Shown here piece after piece: positions 60,498 through 64,000 of a DNA stretch of 64,000 nucleotides (its first letter is position 1; each line of letters starts with the position of its first letter). The position numbers and the translations under genes are program-made. The stretch is from Ulota crispa (taxonomy: Eukaryota; Streptophyta; Bryopsida; Orthotrichales; Orthotrichaceae). The stretch spans positions 9,238,001 through 9,302,000 of the forward strand of contig OY987243.1 of the NCBI GenBank assembly GCA_963920765.1, written 5' to 3'. The notes under the pieces were generated by a model. It saw nothing but the letters and a program-made list of their open reading frames with translations. It made no database searches and was not told the DNA's origin.

Positions 60498-60505
60498 TAG
60501 GGTTT
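60498..60505 (+). promoter_or_regulatory. telo-box-like motif before the BOP1 locus
   Basis: TAGGGTTT about 65 bp upstream of the ATG at 60570. Telo-boxes are common in plant genes for ribosome production. Another copy, TTAGGGTTT, lies in the following intron at 61318-61326. Confidence 0.45.
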
Positions 60506-60569
60506 GGAGGGTTTGGAGAATTTGGTGGGAGTGTTGAAGGAGGGAATTTCAAGCTCGAGAGTCGAGAAA

Positions 60570-60990
60570 ATGCCGGGACCCGTGGCCATGGAGAACGGCC
60601 ACTCGGCTGGTGACAGCGGGAAGAAAAATAAGAAGATGAAGGTGGTGAACGAGGCCATCGTTGCCGTGGCGACATCGCCCGTTGCCCTGGATTCCGAGAA
60701 AAAGGAAAAAAACGGAGGAGAAGAAGGTGGAGGCGGAGGCCGCGAACGGTGGCGGCGCGGCGGTGGAGGCGTCGAAGGTGTCGAAGAAGAAGCGGGCGAA
60801 GTCGCCCGAGGACGACGGCGCCGCGGCGAAGAAGATCCAGAAAGTGATGGAGGATAGAGGCAAGGAGGCGGGGGCGGCCATGGACCCGATGGCGGTGTCG
60901 AGCTTCAACATCTGCAACCCGATTCAGGCACAGACGTTCGACGCCGTGTTCAGCGGAAACGACATGGTGGGGCGAGCACGCACTGGACAG
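60570..60990 (+). pseudogene. DEAD-box RNA helicase (RH7/DDX21-like) first-exon fragment
   Basis: The ATG at 60570 opens a Lys/Glu-rich leader typical of nucleolar RH7-type helicases. The frame then shifts by one in an A-run near 60707. In the new frame come KKVEAEAANGG, DPMAVSSFNI and PIQAQTFDAVFSGNDMVGRARTGQ-like sequence: the Q motif and the start of Walker A (motif I) of RH7. About 17 residues usually found between FNI and PIQ are absent. The exon ends exactly at GQ with donor GTACGG at 60991. The helicase body does not follow; the next recognised exon is BOP1. A second ATG at 60847, after the frameshift, would open 48 in-phase codons to the donor. Either a dead fragment or the first exon of a chimeric gene. 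Confidence 0.75.
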
Positions 60991-61020
60991 GTACGGTTGG
61001 AGGGCCTGGGTTTCGTGGTT

Positions 61021-61437
61021 TAGGAGAGGGTGGGGGGAGCTGCATTTTGAGAATTTGTGGGAAATGTGGAGACAAATCATCGGTTGTGAAGCAGTGTCAC
61101 GCAGTCCGCGCTGATTTTGGCAGTGTGTTTGTGTTCAGCGGAGTTGCTGTCGCAGCTCCGTGCTTGATCGAGTCCGTGTCGCGCTCAAGGTCGGGTTTTC
61201 GGGGCTGTTTACGGAATGGAAGTGTGAGGAGCGAGAAATTAGGGTTCAGAGCGAGATAGGGCTTCTCACATGTGGGACGAACTCCTGTAAATATTTCCTT
61301 GCACTACTCTTGTGAAGTTAGGGTTTTTTGTGGCAGATTCTAGCTGACGAATACCTGTATGCGTGGCCACAAATTCGAGCACTGCCTTCTGATGCTTCGG
61401 CATTCTGACACTGGATTTTCGACTTAATGATTGACAG
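61021..61437 (+). other. probable intron between the helicase-like exon and BOP1
   Basis: From the donor at 60991 to the acceptor TTGACAG at 61437. I searched it for the acidic BOP1 N-terminus and found none. Confidence 0.55.
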
Positions 61438-63931
61438 GTACCAGATAGAAACACAATCGGGGATGTGCCGCTGGAATGGTACAAGAACGAGGATCACATT
61501 GGTTATACTAAAGACGGGCTCAAAATCAAAAAGCAAGCGCGACGCGACCAGCTTGATACATTTTTGGCTCGCACAGAAGACGCTAATGAATGGTAAGATA
61601 TTACTAATGCACTTAATTTCAGACGATCAGTATGGGAAAGTTCACGCTTTTATTTACTTCCTGGATGTCGTGAGGTAAAGAAAAGATCATTTGTCGTAAG
61701 CTAATTGGACCCCTGCAATCGAAGTTGCACTAAAAATTGTCGCATGATCTTTTTGATAGGTCAGTGTCAAGTATACAAGCATAGACCGCTGTTGTAAAAG
61801 GTTTACAGAATTCTTGTATGCTGGGCAAAAGGCGGTTTATCTGAGGGATTAGAATTTGGCCTGACGACCTTGTCATGGTAGAATTTTTGAACAAATGATG
61901 CGCCTGACCTTGTTGCTTATCTCGATTTGTTTAGGGTTGGCATGGCTGTGGTTCAGGGTTGGATTTGAGTGTTAGTTGCACATAGCTTAACTTGATCAGA
62001 TTCAGGAAACTGACAAACTCCTCAAATCCTGCTTATTAGGAGGAAGGTTTACGACGAGTATAATGATGAGGAAGTGGAGCTGAATAAGGAAGAAATAAAT
62101 ATGATTCAGCGACTTCGACAGGGCAAGATTCCTCATGCAGAGGTCAACCCATACGAGGTTAGAAGTGCTGATCAATGTTGTCTGTGCTTGCCTTTATTAG
62201 GGGAGACATATCCTTTTTTTAAAAAGGAACCTGTATGATATGCTTGTTGGAGGTACCTTGTGGTGCTATTGGTACATGGTCGGTGCATCGATCGTTTTAT
62301 TTACCCGTCTTTCTACTGTGGCGTAGCCGTACGTTGACTGGTTTGAGTACGAAGACAAAGGCCATCCTCTATCTAGCGCTCCGGAGCCTAAGCGAAGGTT
62401 TATTCCGTCAAAATGGGAGGCTAAGAAGGTACAGATGACCTCAATGCTCTGGCTTCAGATGTTAGATTTGTCAATGATGTACCAGACCGCATGATTGCAA
62501 GGGAAATGCAGTTGCCTCAAAACCACTGTGCTTCCAGAACAGTCGTTTGTTTTATGCGCTTTTTATTTATTCAGGGATCACAGTGTTTTACTTCATGGCC
62601 TTAAAGTCTGGCCTACCTCATATTAGAAACACTGTATGTGTACGTTGTGGATTTGGTTGGTTGGCATTTCTGGGCACTTCATCAACATATACGTGAATTA
62701 TTCCGAAGCGAAATATTTGTTTATGACAGCATTTTAGTTCTCTGTGTATGGTGTTCTATGCCGGATATAACTTGAATACGTTCTCTTTCAGTCAAGTGGT
62801 TGCAGGAACACAAGTACGAGTACCCTATATATTCGTCACTAATGATCTGTGGCTTATATCGCAGGTTGTGAAATTGGTTCGAGCTATTAGGAAAGGTTGG
62901 ATTAAACTGGATAAACCTAAGGAGAAGCCCGAATTTTATTTGATGTGGGGTGATGACCTGAAGACTTCAGACAAGACCGCCAACGGACTGGCGTATATTG
63001 CAGCTCCTAAGCCCAAACTTCCAGGTCTGTTGTTTTACACGCTCTGTGTCTACTTTGTGAGTACAAAAGCAGAAATGAAAGGGGATTTGCAGTTGCAGTG
63101 TGCATGGAACAAGTCCAAGCAAGTGTTTTTACTTTCATCTTTTTAGCTTGTTATGCAGTTAATTTGCTCGGATGGATGTTGATACAGGACATGATGAATC
63201 ATATAACCCCCCAGTTGAGTATATCCCTACTGAAGACGAAGTAAAATCATATGAATCCATGTATGAAGAAGATCGACCCAAATTTATCCCGAAAAGGTAT
63301 TCCTTGATATGTCTTGCAGATTTCAAGTACCTTATGTTCCTCACCCCATTCCGTCTCAAGAAAACATCTTTCAATGAGGGTGCTTTCAGTCTACTCAGGC
63401 ATGCCTTGATGTTTATGGTTGTTATGCATGTTTACGTAGTATTGATTTGGTTGGTGATTTGCAATTGCTTATGGCGAAGGCTGTAAATGGTCCTCGGTTT
63501 CTGTCCTGCTCTGCAGGTTTCCATCACTTCGTCAGGTTCCAGCTTATCCGAAGTACATAAATGAGCTTTTTGAGCGGTGTCTGGACCTCTATTTATGTCC
63601 GCGTCAGAAGAAAGACAGGGTATGTAACTACAGACTCTTTTCTGTTTATCTCCAGGTTTTGGGCTAACATGCAATTGAACGAATTGTTTATCTTCTAATA
63701 TACATAACAAGGATTTTGATTTATGTTCTCCTTCTATTACTCTGTCAAGCTCCACCTAAATCATGTCTTTGTATTCTCAGAAACATTTTGATCCAGAAAC
63801 ACTCATACCGAAGCTTCCTAAACCAAAAGACTTGCAACCCTATCCATCAACTTGCTATATGGATTACCTAGGCCATAGTGGAGCTGTTACCTCAATGTCT
63901 ACGGACAGTACTGGAGAGTGGCTTGCAACAG
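61438..63931 (+). CDS. BOP1: BOP1 ribosome biogenesis protein, partial (continues past window)
   Basis: Seven exons in phase: 61438-61592, 62040-62157, 62327-62428, 62865-63024, 63188-63296, 63517-63619 and 63781-63931, about 279 residues. BOP1 joins Pescadillo and WDR12 in the PeBoW complex, needed for 27S pre-rRNA processing and 60S assembly in the nucleolus. The BOP1NT domain is clear: [72 protein letters not shown] and [11 protein letters not shown]. The last exon starts the first WD40 repeat ([21 protein letters not shown]). The gene runs off the window through a donor at 63932. Conserved residues are intact and no stops occur, so this part looks functional. The usual acidic N-terminal region before GDVPLEWY is not found upstream. 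The first exon here begins in phase 0, compatible with the helicase-like exon. Confidence 0.93.
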
Positions 63932-64000
63932 GTACGTGACAAATGTCAGGTTTCAGTTCATTGGAACATGCATGATGTGGTGTCGTGAGTTTGTTAGTTA

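Noticed and set aside
60430..61080. 216-codon minus-strand frame over the helicase-like exon
   Set aside because: Arg/His/Ser-rich shadow of a GC-rich, Lys/Glu-rich exon on the other strand, whose plus-strand homology is clear.

Overview
This window looks like nuclear DNA of a land plant. The host genes have GT..AG introns, plant-type telo-box promoter motifs, and products typical of plants: a PTPMT-type phosphatase with the plant C-terminal extension, a nucleolar BOP1 protein, and an F-box gene. The transposable elements (tnp2-type CACTA, PIF/Harbinger with a SANT partner gene, SWIM-finger MULE, Ty3 with long LTRs) also fit. A non-flowering lineage (bryophyte, lycophyte or fern) is my leaning, but the sequence does not prove it.

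Layout. 1-2566: AT-rich, nothing identified. 2567-18740: a decayed CACTA DNA transposon with a tnp2/DUF4218/DUF4216-type transposase pseudogene. It is split by a complete, apparently very young Ty3 LTR retrotransposon (6698-17268, minus strand, gag-protease and pol ORFs intact). 18743-23874: a PIF/Harbinger element with a DDE transposase (plus) and a convergent SANT-domain ORF (minus). The SANT ORF is split by a solo LTR (20777-22983) of the same Ty3 family. 24.0-27.1 kb: a 40-bp tandem repeat and a broken F-box gene. 28-42.5 kb and 54.7-56.2 kb: AT-rich DNA with at least six short elements flanked by TTAA whose ends start CCCYT, a piggyBac-like signature. The same region holds a decayed MULE transposase (34.1-37.4 kb), several tandem repeats and a roughly 390-bp-arm inverted repeat. 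42.9-44.9 kb: an older, oppositely oriented solo LTR. 47.7-48.6 kb: a decayed two-exon gene of unknown function. 49.7-50.0 kb: a Harbinger-type MITE just upstream of the one apparently complete host gene, a six-exon PTPMT2-like phosphatase (51305-53901). 60.5 kb to the end: the 5' part of a BOP1 gene (exons to 63931, continuing past the window). Its expected acidic N-terminus is missing, and a first exon derived from a DEAD-box helicase (RH7/DDX21-like) stands in its place.

How the parts relate. Most of the window is nested transposon history. The LTR family has inserted three times here, each time duplicating a 4-bp palindrome with a CG core (CCGG, GCGC, ACGT). Older ORFs are interrupted mostly by TAG and TGA stops in otherwise continuous frames, as expected of methylation-driven C-to-T decay, while the young Ty3 ORFs have none. 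The two host loci lie in more GC-rich islands near the right end.
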